Below, in pieces: positions 21,561 to 30,406 of a stretch of DNA of 36,575 nt. The notes beneath the pieces were generated by a model. It ran no database searches. It was given only the letters and a program-made list of their open reading frames with translations, and was not told where the DNA came from. This DNA comes from CAZSNT01 sp964607765 (GTDB taxonomy: Bacteria; Verrucomicrobiota; Lentisphaeria; Oligosphaerales; JABHEG01), in assembly GCA_964607765.1 (NCBI GenBank), contig CAZSNT010000103.1, forward strand, positions 1 to 36,575. Reading direction: 5' to 3'. The first letter of the stretch is position 1, and each line of letters starts with the position of its first letter. The position numbers and the translations under genes were made by a program.

Positions 21561-23423
21561 ATGAGAACGACAGACTTGATCAGGTTGTCCGGGTTGGTAC
21601 TGGCAGCAGCAACAGTGACGACGGCAGCGGAACGGGCCCCACTCGTGTCGGCCGCTGCTACAGACAGCCGCGCCGATCAGGCCCGGTTGATTCAGTATCT
21701 CCGCAGCAAGCGCCTGCCTGCAGAGCGAACGACGACAGTCGGCCAGGATCGTGTTCTGCGCGTGGTGTATTTCTGCCCGAAGGGGACAGCGCCGCAGAAG
21801 GACTACCGGGCGCGACTCGAGCGGATCATGTTCGATGTCCGCGATTTCTACCGCACCGGAATGGCGGCGTATGGGGTAGAGAACTGGGTGTTGCCGTTGG
21901 AGCTGGTGGACGAGCGTCTGAGGGTACACCTCGTGCGGGGACGCGAGGGCGAGGACGCCTACGACTACAAGAGCGGCAACAAGATCATGGCGGAGATCAA
22001 GGCCGCGTTGGGCGACGAGATCCGGTTCGGCAAAGAGCACCTCATCGTCTTCCACGGGCTCTGCGCCAAGCAGCCGGACGGCAGCTACCGCGTGCACGCG
22101 CCCTACTACGGTTCTGCCGCGCGCGACAATCAATCCGGCGTCTGCCACGCTGCCGACTGCGAGCTGCTGGACCCGCGTCACTTCAAAGACACGACCGGCC
22201 GGATCCGCTACACGGAGCACACCGGCACATTCGATCAAACGCTGGCCGACTTCAACACCAAGTACATTGGCGGGGTTGCGCACGAACTCGGGCACGCGTT
22301 GGGGCTGCCGCACGTGAGCGAAGCGGGTCAGGAGGGAGGGCTGTACGGCACCGCACTGATGGGGGCGGGCAACCACACGTACCGACGTGAGCTGTGGAAT
22401 CCCAAGCGGCGCGGCGCGTTCCTGACGATGGCGTCCGCTGTGCGACTGCTCGTGCATCCGCTCCACACCGGGTGTGCCCCCACGCGCACCGACCCGGAGA
22501 TGGCGCTGTCCGAGCTCGCGTTCGTCGCGGAGGGCCGGGAGCTCGTTGCGCGCGGACAAGTCACGGGCAGCCCGCGTGTGGCCGCCGTGATCGCTCACGT
22601 CGACCCGGAAGGCCGATCCGACTACGACTCGGATGCGGGAGTCGGCGTGGTGTCGGCGGGGCGTTTCGAAGTCCGGCTGCCGTGCTGGAAGCCCGGCGTT
22701 CAGGAGTTAAAAATCGACATCTACAACGTAAACGGTGCGCACCGTATCCGGCGTTTCCCGTTCACCACCAACAACGCGGCCGAGCCGGACGCGGCGCGAC
22801 TGATGGGGGACTGGCTCGTGCAGCGGGCCGAGAGGACGGTGCTGGACGGCGATGTGACGGCCGCGAAAGCGCAGGCAGCCGCAGCACTGGCGCGCGACGA
22901 CGTCGGCCCGGCCGCGAAACAGGCGCTCCGGTATCTGTTGGCGCTGTGCGAGCCGTTGCCGGATCCCGTTCCGATATCCGCCGTCAAGGAGGCGATTGTC
23001 AACCTGGCTGATGTGCGCTGGGAGTCGGCAGAGGTCGGATGGGGGAAGCCGGCGCGCAACCAGTACTGGCACAACGCCACCATGCGCGACGCCGTGTTGT
23101 TGAACACCGGCGGCACGTTCTTCGAGAAAGGGCTCTACGCCCATGCCCCGTCCGGGTACGTGTTCGCAGTGGACGGCAGGTTTTCTCGCTTTACCGCGAC
23201 GGCGGGGTTGCAGCAGGGCGCTGCATCGGTGGGCTCGGGCGTGTTCATCGTGCGCGGCGACGGCAAGGAACTCTACCGCTCCAAGCGCCTGGGGCCGGGC
23301 GAAACCGCAATAGTGGATGTGGAGATCGCCGGCATCGGGAAGCTCGAGCTGAACGTCGAAAGCGGCAAGGACGACAATGCCTGCTGCTGGACCATCTGGG
23401 GTGCTCCGCGGGTGAGGCGTTAG
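21561..23423 (+). CDS. Secreted metzincin-like metalloprotease with NPCBM-like domain
   Basis: A 620-residue exported protein with a signal peptide (about 1-22, LVLAAATVTTAA). The zinc site is HELGHALGLPH (241-251), the HExxHxxGxxH metzincin pattern, followed by TALMGAGNH, a likely Met-turn. A beta-sandwich region (about 300-410) and a short helical linker lead to an NPCBM-like C-terminal domain (about 475-620; FEKGLYAHAPSGYVF, VRGDGKELYRS), closely similar to the end of the lipoprotein at 12700. It is probably an extracellular glycoprotein- or glycan-bound protease. ATG 21561 is chosen over the adjacent GTG 21558 because CGGAG is 5 bases upstream. The stop overlaps that of the convergent phosphoesterase gene in the four bases TTAG. 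Confidence 0.87.
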   Translation: MRTTDLIRLSGLVLAAATVTTAAERAPLVSAAATDSRADQARLIQYLRSKRLPAERTTTVGQDRVLRVVYFCPKGTAPQKDYRARLERIMFDVRDFYRTGMAAYGVENWVLPLELVDERLRVHLVRGREGEDAYDYKSGNKIMAEIKAALGDEIRFGKEHLIVFHGLCAKQPDGSYRVHAPYYGSAARDNQSGVCHAADCELLDPRHFKDTTGRIRYTEHTGTFDQTLADFNTKYIGGVAHELGHALGLPHVSEAGQEGGLYGTALMGAGNHTYRRELWNPKRRGAFLTMASAVRLLVHPLHTGCAPTRTDPEMALSELAFVAEGRELVARGQVTGSPRVAAVIAHVDPEGRSDYDSDAGVGVVSAGRFEVRLPCWKPGVQELKIDIYNVNGAHRIRRFPFTTNNAAEPDAARLMGDWLVQRAERTVLDGDVTAAKAQAAAALARDDVGPAAKQALRYLLALCEPLPDPVPISAVKEAIVNLADVRWESAEVGWGKPARNQYWHNATMRDAVLLNTGGTFFEKGLYAHAPSGYVFAVDGRFSRFTATAGLQQGAASVGSGVFIVRGDGKELYRSKRLGPGETAIVDVEIAGIGKLELNVESGKDDNACCWTIWGAPRVRR

Positions 23424-24493
23424 CCACGCCGGAACGGCTTGGACAGTCCGACTGTTCTCTCGGCTGCCATGTACCATCCCTGCGGCAGGAATTCGCTCGT
23501 GTGCATGTAGCAGCGGATGCGGACATCGCAGCTGCCTTCGCGGAATGTCAGCACCCGGCTCTTGGGCACGTTCAGTGAGCCGTGGTAACGGCTCAAGCAC
23601 GCCGCGTTGATGAAGTGCGTGCCCCACCGGCTCTCGATGTGAGACTTGCCGCCGCACGTGTCATCCGGATGTGTGTGTGTGTGGCCGCCAATCCACAGAT
23701 CAACCGCCCCCGGGTGGTCACGGAGGTGGCCCTCGAACGCACAGGCGTCCGGCCTGCTGTCGACGAAGTAGAGGTACGAGGCGCCGCGCGGCGCGCCCTG
23801 CGGTTTGTAGCCGTGGTAGTGGCCGACCCAGCGGCCGGCGGCGTCTTTGCGCATTCCTTCCCATTCCCCTGACGCAACTGTGGTGTCTTTGAGCATGTAA
23901 TGGTGAGACGAGACAACGATGCAGTCCGGGTGGGCCGCCACCATGTCGGTCCACCAGCGGAAGGTCTCCCCTGAGACGACCCCGGCCGGATTGCCGCCCA
24001 AGTCCCCGCGCCCCACAGTCTGAGTCGGCTCATTGATGTCGCTCATCATCAGAAACAGCATGTTGCCGACGCGGAAGGAGTAGCGTTCCCACGTGCCGGT
24101 CACCGGGTAGGGGCGTTTGCCGGGATCGACTCTGGAGAACTCGGTGTGGAGTCCCATCGGGTCGACCCATCTGCGCCACCACCATGCAGGCGGCTCCCTG
24201 AGCCCACTCCGGTCATGGTTGCCGCACACGTTGTAGATTGCCTCGCGCGGATGCTGCTGCAGAGCGCCGAACTGGCGCACCACTTCCGCACCTTCCGCGT
24301 CCTGGGGCACATCCTGGCCGCCCGACATGTCGCCAATGTCCAGTGCAAGGTCCCAATGGAACGGCGGAGCGCCTTCACTTCCACCCACTTCGGACGCGCG
24401 GATCGCATCGGCCAGGCTTTCTCTGCCTCGCTTCAGGTCCGTGCCTACGTGGGCGTCGCCAAAGACCCACACATTGAACGGATCTTCTGCCAC
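23420..24493 (-). CDS. Calcineurin-like metallophosphoesterase
   Basis: A 357-residue two-metal phosphoesterase of the calcineurin superfamily. All five blocks are present: GDAHVG (Asp13, His15), GDMSGG (Asp55), GNHD (91-94), SSHHYM (His197, His198) and GGHTHTH (His271, His273). No signal peptide is seen, so it is probably cytosolic; the substrate cannot be predicted, as the family covers nucleases, phosphodiesterases and phosphatases. The GTG start (24493) lies one base after the stop of the preceding gene, with GGGGAG close upstream, so the two are coupled. At the 3' end it overlaps the convergent metzincin gene by 4 nt. Confidence 0.9.
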   Translation of the reverse strand: MAEDPFNVWVFGDAHVGTDLKRGRESLADAIRASEVGGSEGAPPFHWDLALDIGDMSGGQDVPQDAEGAEVVRQFGALQQHPREAIYNVCGNHDRSGLREPPAWWWRRWVDPMGLHTEFSRVDPGKRPYPVTGTWERYSFRVGNMLFLMMSDINEPTQTVGRGDLGGNPAGVVSGETFRWWTDMVAAHPDCIVVSSHHYMLKDTTVASGEWEGMRKDAAGRWVGHYHGYKPQGAPRGASYLYFVDSRPDACAFEGHLRDHPGAVDLWIGGHTHTHPDDTCGGKSHIESRWGTHFINAACLSRYHGSLNVPKSRVLTFREGSCDVRIRCYMHTSEFLPQGWYMAAERTVGLSKPFRRG

Positions 24494-24494
24494 C

Positions 24495-25283
24495 TCACTC
24501 CCCGGGCATCGCTTCGAGCTTGATCTCCACTAGCATCTGGCCGCGCGGGTATCTGATCAGGCGTTGGCAGGCCCAAGTCATTCGCGCGTCGCGGGTCTTG
24601 GTCTCCTTCGCTTGCTTGGCAAGCTTCGGCATGAGCAGTTCGCTCCATTCGCTGACAAGCGTCGCCCTGGCCGTCTCGAACTCCGCGTCCGGCATGGCAC
24701 GGGCCATGTCGAGGAGCTCCCCGATGATCTGCCCTTTCGGTTGTTTCTCGCCAGCCTGGAGACAGGCTTGCGACAGCGCCTTCACCGTCTCGTCCCGGTA
24801 ACGTTTCCAGTGCTCGTCGGGCGCTTTGCGTGCCTGGGGCAGTCCTCGTGCATACCCGGTCAATGCGCGCACGGGCGAGTAGAACAGGAACAGTGCCGTA
24901 CGCTGTTCCTCGGTGAGCAGGTTTCGCGCGCGTGTCGATAAGTCCCCGAGTGTTCGGTGCATTCTGCCGCGGGCTTTCTGGGCGGCTTCGCGCAGTTCTC
25001 TGGGAATGTTCTGGCCGGGCCGGCCGACGAGGAGCCCATCGCGCAGGCCTTCGAGCGTTTCCGCAAGTTCCGGGGTAAGGACTGCCGTATCGAGGTGTTC
25101 GGTCTGCAGGTCGTGAAGCTGTTCGAGCTGCTTCTTTGTCAGGCGCACAGCGTTCAGGAGCTCGGCGTACTCGATGTCGTCATTGAGCTCGTCAAGCGAC
25201 GGCCTGTCGTCCCACTCCTGTGCTCGGATCGAGGCAAAGCCGAGCAGCAGACTGAAGAGGCAGCAGTAACGCGGATGTCTCAT
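24495..25283 (-). CDS. Exported LTxxQ-like helical protein
   Basis: A 262-residue protein with a signal peptide (about 1-22, LLLGFASIRAQ). The mature part is charged and mostly helical, with two LT-x-x-Q-like motifs, LTKKQLEQLHDLQ and LTEEQRTALFLF. Such motifs mark the Spy/CpxP group of periplasmic stress proteins, but this protein is longer and the likeness may be only local. Function not known. ATG 25283 follows AGAAAGG; the longer upstream frame has no signal peptide and is rejected. It is followed after one base by the phosphoesterase gene, and preceded by the first sulfatase on the same strand (55 bases), so the three may form one transcript. Confidence 0.75.
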   Translation of the reverse strand: MRHPRYCCLFSLLLGFASIRAQEWDDRPSLDELNDDIEYAELLNAVRLTKKQLEQLHDLQTEHLDTAVLTPELAETLEGLRDGLLVGRPGQNIPRELREAAQKARGRMHRTLGDLSTRARNLLTEEQRTALFLFYSPVRALTGYARGLPQARKAPDEHWKRYRDETVKALSQACLQAGEKQPKGQIIGELLDMARAMPDAEFETARATLVSEWSELLMPKLAKQAKETKTRDARMTWACQRLIRYPRGQMLVEIKLEAMPGE

Positions 25284-25338
25284 GGTGTTACCTTTCTCTC
25301 GTAGGAAGTTCCCCGCTACTATACAGCGTTCAGCGCAG

Positions 25339-26742
25339 TCATGAACTGCGTCCGTTGCGGCGGATGGTCTCCAGGCGCCGGAACAGATTGTCTGCGATGT
25401 CCGCATTGTCGGCCAGAACGCAGGTCTGCTCGCGCGGATCGAGTTGCAGGTTGAAGAGCTCCTTGGGCTGGTTCGCGTGGTCGAGAACGAGCTTCCACGG
25501 CCCGCGGCGAATACCGAACTGTCCGTTGCCGGCGTGGTGCACGACGGGCGGGCGCTCATCCTCGCTGAAGCTCGCGCCGTCGAAGACCGGCAGCAGGCTT
25601 GTGCTGTCCTCGGCGGCGTCCGAGGGCAGTGCAAATCCTGCGATGTCCGCACATGTGGCCATCAGATCGGCGAGGCACACGAGCTCGTCGCTTCTTTGGC
25701 CGGGCCGGATGCGATCCGGCCAGCGGACGAGGAACGGCACGCGGTGCCCGCCTTCGTAGATGCTGCCCTTGAAGGCGCGCAGATCACCGCACGACTTGTG
25801 TCCGAAATCGTCGTCTTCGTCACTGACCGGACAGGCGCCGTTGTCGCTGGTGACGATCAGCAGCGTGTTGTCGGCGATGCCGATGCTCTCGAGCTTGGCC
25901 ATGACCTGGCCGACGGCCCAGTCGTATTCGTAAACCATGTCGCCGCGCACGCCGGCCCGGCTCTTGCCGGCCGCAAACTCGGGCGGGGTGCATGGGCGGT
26001 GTGGTGCCTGTGACGCGAAGTAGAGGAAGAACGGCGTTCCGGCCTCCGCTGCGGCGTCGATGAAGTCGAGTGAGCGTCGCACGAGCATGGGCCCTACCGC
26101 CTCGTCATCACAGTCCACGGACATCCAGCCTTCGTGCGTTTCGCGCGCGGAGATGCCGGGGCGGCTCGGCTCGCCGCGTTTGCGCCAGAGCGTGGGCGTC
26201 ACGGCGGGCCTGTCGCCTTCGACGTAGAAATGCGGCTCGAGATTGTGGCCGCCCGGCACGGCGAGCACGTCGTCGAAGCCGAGGTCCGCAGGACCACCCT
26301 CAATGGGATGGCGGAAGTCGACGTTGCGGGTGCCGCCGTACCCGTTCATGTGATGCGTCTTGCCGCGCGCGTAGCCGGGGCGCGTGCTCGCGTGGAAGTT
26401 CATGCCCAGATGCCACTTGCCCACGCATGCGGTCGCGTAGCCGCACCGCTTGAGCATGGCGGCCACGGTGAGCCGGTCCGTGGGGATCAGCGGCTCGTCG
26501 TAGTCGGTCCACAGCACGGAGCTCTTCAGGCGGCTGCGCCAACAGTAGCGGCCCGTCAGCACACCGTAGCGGGTCGGCGTGCAGACCGACGCCGGCGAGT
26601 GCGCGTCCGTGAACACGAGGCCCTCGCGGCCGAGGCGGTCCATATTCGGCGTGGGGATGTGTGATTCGGGGTTGTAACAGGCAACATCGCCGTACCCCAT
26701 GTCGTCCGCCATGATGAAGACAATGTTCGGTTTGGCGTTCAC
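25339..26742 (-). CDS. Cys-type sulfatase (first of three)
   Basis: A 467-residue type I (formylglycine) sulfatase that hydrolyses sulfate esters. The active-site cysteine, converted to formylglycine by an anaerobic or FGE-type maturase, is Cys54 in SVCTPTRYGVLTG (C-x-P-x-R). Metal and sulfate ligands are visible: ADD (Asp13, Asp14), VGKWHLG (Lys109, His111) and VTSDNGACP. GTG 26742 follows CAGGAG at 7 bases and gives MNAKPNIVFI; the frame runs further to 26814, but that part looks non-coding. No signal peptide is present, so the enzyme would stay in the cytoplasm. The maturase is not in the window. Substrate unknown. Confidence 0.94.
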   Translation of the reverse strand: MNAKPNIVFIMADDMGYGDVACYNPESHIPTPNMDRLGREGLVFTDAHSPASVCTPTRYGVLTGRYCWRSRLKSSVLWTDYDEPLIPTDRLTVAAMLKRCGYATACVGKWHLGMNFHASTRPGYARGKTHHMNGYGGTRNVDFRHPIEGGPADLGFDDVLAVPGGHNLEPHFYVEGDRPAVTPTLWRKRGEPSRPGISARETHEGWMSVDCDDEAVGPMLVRRSLDFIDAAAEAGTPFFLYFASQAPHRPCTPPEFAAGKSRAGVRGDMVYEYDWAVGQVMAKLESIGIADNTLLIVTSDNGACPVSDEDDDFGHKSCGDLRAFKGSIYEGGHRVPFLVRWPDRIRPGQRSDELVCLADLMATCADIAGFALPSDAAEDSTSLLPVFDGASFSEDERPPVVHHAGNGQFGIRRGPWKLVLDHANQPKELFNLQLDPREQTCVLADNADIADNLFRRLETIRRNGRSS

Positions 26743-26786
26743 GAATTCGCTCCTGGCCCGGGAGTTTCGATGACTGAGCCCGCTGT

Positions 26787-26825
26787 TTGATATGTCACGA
26801 GATTCGTGATACACTAATATCGTGA
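26787..26825 (+). promoter_or_regulatory. vapBC promoter with operator in the spacer
   Basis: TTGATA (26787-26792), 17 bases, TACACT (26810-26815). TCACGA (26795-26800) and TCGTGA (26804-26809) form a perfect 6-bp inverted repeat with a 3-base centre, almost filling the spacer between the -35 and -10. A third half-site, TCGTGA, follows at 26820-26825, near the expected transcription start. This is the arrangement expected for repression by the VapB ribbon-helix-helix antitoxin or the VapBC complex. The sulfatase starts only 45 bases away on the opposite strand. Confidence 0.7.
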
Positions 26826-26849
26826 ACGGAGAAAGTCAGGGCTTGGGCT

Positions 26850-27080
26850 ATGAAAAATGTCACAGTTTCGCTGCCGTCTGATGTCGCTCGATGGGCTCGT
26901 GTGTGGGCGGCGGAGCACGATACCAGCGTGTCACGGATGCTGGGCAACCTGCTGCGCGAACGCATGGGGCAGGAGCGCGCCTACGATGCCGCCATGCGTT
27001 CGTACCTGGCCAGAGGCCCCCGGGAGCTGAAGCGCGCTGGCGAAGCCTATCCTGCCCGGAGCGTCATTCATGAGCGTTAA
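26850..27080 (+). CDS. vapB: VapB-type antitoxin (ribbon-helix-helix)
   Basis: A 76-residue protein. The opening KNVTVSLPSDVARWARVWAA is the beta-strand and first helix of a ribbon-helix-helix DNA-binding fold; VSRMLGNLLRERM is the second helix. The basic C-terminal tail (about 45-76) would wrap and block the toxin. It represses its own operon and neutralises VapC in the cytosol. The ribosome binding site is weak (CAGG, 9 bases upstream). It overlaps the toxin start by 11 nt, which couples translation. The gene pair is flanked by unrelated divergent and co-directional genes, as often for mobile toxin-antitoxin modules. Confidence 0.88.
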   Translation: MKNVTVSLPSDVARWARVWAAEHDTSVSRMLGNLLRERMGQERAYDAAMRSYLARGPRELKRAGEAYPARSVIHER

Positions 27081-27510
27081 GTGCTTTGTCGATACGAATG
27101 TCTTTGTCTACGCCCGAGACACGTCTGAACCGACCAAGCAGTCGGTGGCAATGGCTGGAGTTGAGCGCCTGTGGCGTTCTCGGAATGGGCGCACGAGTAT
27201 ACAGGTTCTCAATGAATACTACGTAACGGTCACGCGCAAACTGACACCCGGGCTGGACCGGGCAGCCGCTTGGGCCGACGTAGAGGCGCTGTTTGCGTGG
27301 GATCCGTGCCCGATCGATCGGCGACTGGTCGAAAGGGCGAACGGAATACAGATACGCCATGGCTTCTCTTGGTGGGACTCTCTTGTCGTGGCCGGGGCAC
27401 AGGTGTGTGGTTGCGAGGTGCTACTCAGCGAAGACATGCAGAGCGGGCAGGTCGTGGCCGGTGTGAGGATTGTGAATCCGTTCGCAGACGGTCTCGGCGT
27501 CATTGTCTGA
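27070..27510 (+). CDS. vapC: VapC-type PIN-domain toxin (ribonuclease)
   Basis: A 146-residue PIN-domain protein. The acidic metal-binding residues are present: Asp8 in VDTNVFVYA, Glu49 in LNEYY, Asp103 in WWDSLVVA and Asp122 in LLSEDMQ. VapC toxins are Mg2+-dependent endoribonucleases that cut tRNA or rRNA. ATG 27070 lies within the end of vapB, with an 11-nt overlap. Length and residue order are normal, so the toxin is probably active. The next gene starts 39 bases downstream on the same strand, so read-through is possible. Confidence 0.93.
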   Translation: MSVKCFVDTNVFVYARDTSEPTKQSVAMAGVERLWRSRNGRTSIQVLNEYYVTVTRKLTPGLDRAAAWADVEALFAWDPCPIDRRLVERANGIQIRHGFSWWDSLVVAGAQVCGCEVLLSEDMQSGQVVAGVRIVNPFADGLGVIV

Positions 27511-27549
27511 GTCTGTGCCTGTGAGTGCATGTGCCCCAGGAGCTGTTGT

Positions 27550-30378
27550 ATGGCCATGGATTGGTTGACGCCCGACAGGCACGCGATCGCTGCAGCGGTA
27601 GCAGTCGTCGTTTTCGCTCTTCCCGTGCGCGCGCAAGACGGCGCAAAGGACATCCTGACGAACGGGGGATTCGAGCAGGGCGCGGCGGGCTGGACTCTCG
27701 ATGAAGGGCATCGCCTGGTCCGGGACGAGGCCCTGGCGCACAGCGGTGCGGCGTGTGTCCACGGACGAGTGACGAAGCCCAGCCAGTCGCTCACGCTGCG
27801 CCGCAAAGTCCGTGTTTCGGCAGGCAACACGTACCGGTTCCAGATCTGGGCCAGGGCCACCAACAAGACAAAGCTCGTGCTCTGGGTCGTGCAGCCGGGC
27901 GCCAAAGCCCGGGGGCTGGTCACGGCGTTCGAGAAGCTCCGCCCGAAGTGGAAGCACTACAGCATCGCGCTTCCGGTGGACCGCGCGGGGAACTTGGAAC
28001 TGCAGGTCATCGCGCCATCGTCCTGGGGCGCGCCGGCGGGCGAGATCTGGATCGACGACATTGCGTTGCTCGAAGACCGCTTGCCCGAAGTGGAACAGGT
28101 GTCGGACGACACTGAGTTCTGTGACGATCCCTCGTTGGTGCGCGGCGGCGACGGTGCGTTCTACGTTGCCTACAACGGTTTTTCCGGCGGCGTTGACGTG
28201 CTGCGCGTGGCGCGGTACGGACGTGGCAACGGCGGCGCGCTGACCCGCGAGACGGCGTGGTCCGTGCCGACGAAGCCCGGGAGTTTCCTGCTCGACGCGA
28301 AGCTCGTGGCAACGGCAGCCGGTGCGGCGTTGCTCTATGCGGTCGAGCGCAATGAGTTGGACTGGGACATCGCGCTGAGCGACGTGACTGCGACCGGGCC
28401 ATCCGAGCCGCTGGCTCTCGACGTGGGGGACGGCATCGACGTGAAGCCCGTGGCCGTTCGCCATGGCGAGGCGCTGTGGGTGGCCTGGGAGAGCAACGCC
28501 GGCGAAGCGCGGCAGATCCGGCTGACATCGGTTCGCGGCGGCAAGCGCGGCCGTATCGAGACCGTGTCCACGGCGGGGCTCATGTCGTATGGTCCGTCCG
28601 TCGCCGTGCTTCCGAACGGCGAGGTCTGTGTTGCCTGGCACGCGTTCCGCGAAGGGAACTACGACGTGTACCTGAGGCGGAGAGCGCCGGACGGCGCCTG
28701 GACGGCGGAACAACGGCTCACGCGCGCGCCGAACGTGGACCGGCACCCCGTGCTGTTCACGCGCAGATCAGAGCTTTGGGTTGCTTACGAGCATGCCCTG
28801 GTGAGAGGCTACAACATCACGAAGACGGACGCCCGGCGCTGCATCATCGCCCGCATCGAGCCGGACGGTCGGCTTCTGGCGCCTGTCGCGCTGGCCAAAT
28901 CCGTGTTGTCGCGCCGCACGGAGGCGCCGGCACCGGTGTTCGACGAAGCCTGCCGGCTCTGGGTAGCGCACCTGCGGCCGCGCCTGCCCAGGGCGGGCTG
29001 GGACGCGTACCTCATGGCCTTCACGGGGAACCGGAGTCAGCCCATCGGCCGCGCGGCCGCGGCGAAGGGGATGGATCGTCGGCCTGGTATCGTGTTGGAC
29101 GGCAATCGGGCGGTCATTGCCGGGCAGATGGACGACCTGCCCGAGACCTGGAGCACGAAGGCCCATACGCCGAAGGCGAAGAGCCGGATCTTCCTCGCGG
29201 ACATCGAGTTGCCGGCCGCACCCACAGCCCCGGCGCCGATCGAGCTGGCGCCCTTGGTCGAACCGGACGCGGTCTGCGATGCGATCCAACTCAGACGCGA
29301 GCGCGGCGAGGAGCGTGCAACGCCTGAGATTTCCTACAGAGGAAGGACGCTGAAGTTGTTCTACGGCGACCTGCACGAGCACAGCAACGTGTCGGTGTGC
29401 AATCGCGTGGGCGATCAGACCATTGACGAGAGCTACCAGCACATGCGCGACATCGTGAACCTGGACTTCGCTTGCGTCACGGACCACGGCTACAACATCA
29501 ATCCGTACCTGTGGAACTTCACCGCGAAACAGGCGCGTGTGAACAACGATCCGGGCCGGTTCCTCACGTTTCTCGGCGAGGAGTGGACGAGCAGCTTCGA
29601 GAAGTACTCGAACAAGCACCCGTACGGCTACTACGGGCATCGGAACCTGATCTTCGCGGACGCCTACCTGCCCCGGTGGTGGAACGCGGAGAACAAGCAG
29701 ACACCGGCCGAGGTGTGGCGCGACCTGCGTGCGATGAACGCGAGCTTCGTGCAGATCCCGCACCAGATAGCGGACACCGGCAACGTCCCGTGTGACTGGG
29801 ATTTCGTTGACGAGGAGGCGCAGCCGGTCGCAGAGATATTCCAAGTGCGCGGCTCCTACGAGTACAAGGGCACGCCGCGGGAGGCCAAGCGCAGTACGCC
29901 GCAGGGCTATTTCTTGCAGGACGCGTGGGCGAAGGGCATCGTGATTGGCGTCATCGCGAGTCCGGATCATGGGGGCGGCTACGGCAAAGCCTGCGTGTAC
30001 GCGCCTGAGCTGACGCGCGAAGCGATTCTGGACGGCATGCGTGCCCGGCACTGCTTCGGGACGACAGCCGCCCGTGTGTTCCTTGACGTCCGGGTGAACG
30101 GGCACCCCATGGGCGAGAAGATCCCCGGTCCGGACGGTAAGCCCGTACGCGTGTCCATCGTGGCGGAGTGTCCGGCGGATATCGAGCGCGTGGAGGTGTG
30201 TCGTAACAACGAGTTTGTCTATCTGCTGGCCCCGGAAGCGCGAACCGTCAACACGGTGTTTGAGGACACTGCACCCTTGACCGGGCCGAGCTACTACTAC
30301 GTGCGCATCATCCAGACGGACGGCGAGATTACGTGGAGCAGTCCGGTGTGGCTGGAATCGCGCCAGGTCAAGCCGTGA
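27550..30378 (+). CDS. Exported multidomain PHP-type hydrolase with propeller
   Basis: A 942-residue protein with a signal peptide (about 1-29, VFALPVRAQ). An N-terminal jelly-roll (about 33-180, NGGFEQGAAGW) resembles carbohydrate-binding modules of the CBM4/9 type. A beta-propeller, sialidase-like in pattern (about 185-560), follows. The C-terminal part is a PHP/DUF3604 hydrolase like that at 16163: GDLHEHSN (His609, His611), TDHGYN, PHQ and SPDHGGGYG, ending in the same beta-rich domain (YVRIIQTDGEITWSSPVW). It is probably an extracellular or periplasmic metal hydrolase that recognises glycan. ATG 27550 is chosen because AGGAG lies 7 bases upstream; ATG 27529 has no such site. It follows vapC by 39 bases but is likely separate. 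Confidence 0.85.
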   Translation: MAMDWLTPDRHAIAAAVAVVVFALPVRAQDGAKDILTNGGFEQGAAGWTLDEGHRLVRDEALAHSGAACVHGRVTKPSQSLTLRRKVRVSAGNTYRFQIWARATNKTKLVLWVVQPGAKARGLVTAFEKLRPKWKHYSIALPVDRAGNLELQVIAPSSWGAPAGEIWIDDIALLEDRLPEVEQVSDDTEFCDDPSLVRGGDGAFYVAYNGFSGGVDVLRVARYGRGNGGALTRETAWSVPTKPGSFLLDAKLVATAAGAALLYAVERNELDWDIALSDVTATGPSEPLALDVGDGIDVKPVAVRHGEALWVAWESNAGEARQIRLTSVRGGKRGRIETVSTAGLMSYGPSVAVLPNGEVCVAWHAFREGNYDVYLRRRAPDGAWTAEQRLTRAPNVDRHPVLFTRRSELWVAYEHALVRGYNITKTDARRCIIARIEPDGRLLAPVALAKSVLSRRTEAPAPVFDEACRLWVAHLRPRLPRAGWDAYLMAFTGNRSQPIGRAAAAKGMDRRPGIVLDGNRAVIAGQMDDLPETWSTKAHTPKAKSRIFLADIELPAAPTAPAPIELAPLVEPDAVCDAIQLRRERGEERATPEISYRGRTLKLFYGDLHEHSNVSVCNRVGDQTIDESYQHMRDIVNLDFACVTDHGYNINPYLWNFTAKQARVNNDPGRFLTFLGEEWTSSFEKYSNKHPYGYYGHRNLIFADAYLPRWWNAENKQTPAEVWRDLRAMNASFVQIPHQIADTGNVPCDWDFVDEEAQPVAEIFQVRGSYEYKGTPREAKRSTPQGYFLQDAWAKGIVIGVIASPDHGGGYGKACVYAPELTREAILDGMRARHCFGTTAARVFLDVRVNGHPMGEKIPGPDGKPVRVSIVAECPADIERVEVCRNNEFVYLLAPEARTVNTVFEDTAPLTGPSYYYVRIIQTDGEITWSSPVWLESRQVKP

Positions 30379-30385
30379 AACGACG

Positions 30386-30406
30386 CCCACGGCCTCGCGC
30401 CGTGGG
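30386..30406 (+). terminator. Stem-loop after the large PHP gene
   Basis: CCCACGGC (30386-30393) and GCCGTGGG (30399-30406) form a perfect 8-bp stem around CTCGC, 7 bases after the stop. There is no T-tract. The same core, CCCACGGC-CTTGC-GCC, recurs in the tandem array at 36388-36522. The rest of the 179-base convergent gap shows nothing. Confidence 0.45.

Noticed and set aside
20033..22390. A 785-residue open frame on the plus strand opposite the DUF6785 membrane protein
   Set aside because: The minus strand has a coherent multipass membrane protein here, and the plus frame runs into the metzincin gene out of phase. It is a composition artefact.
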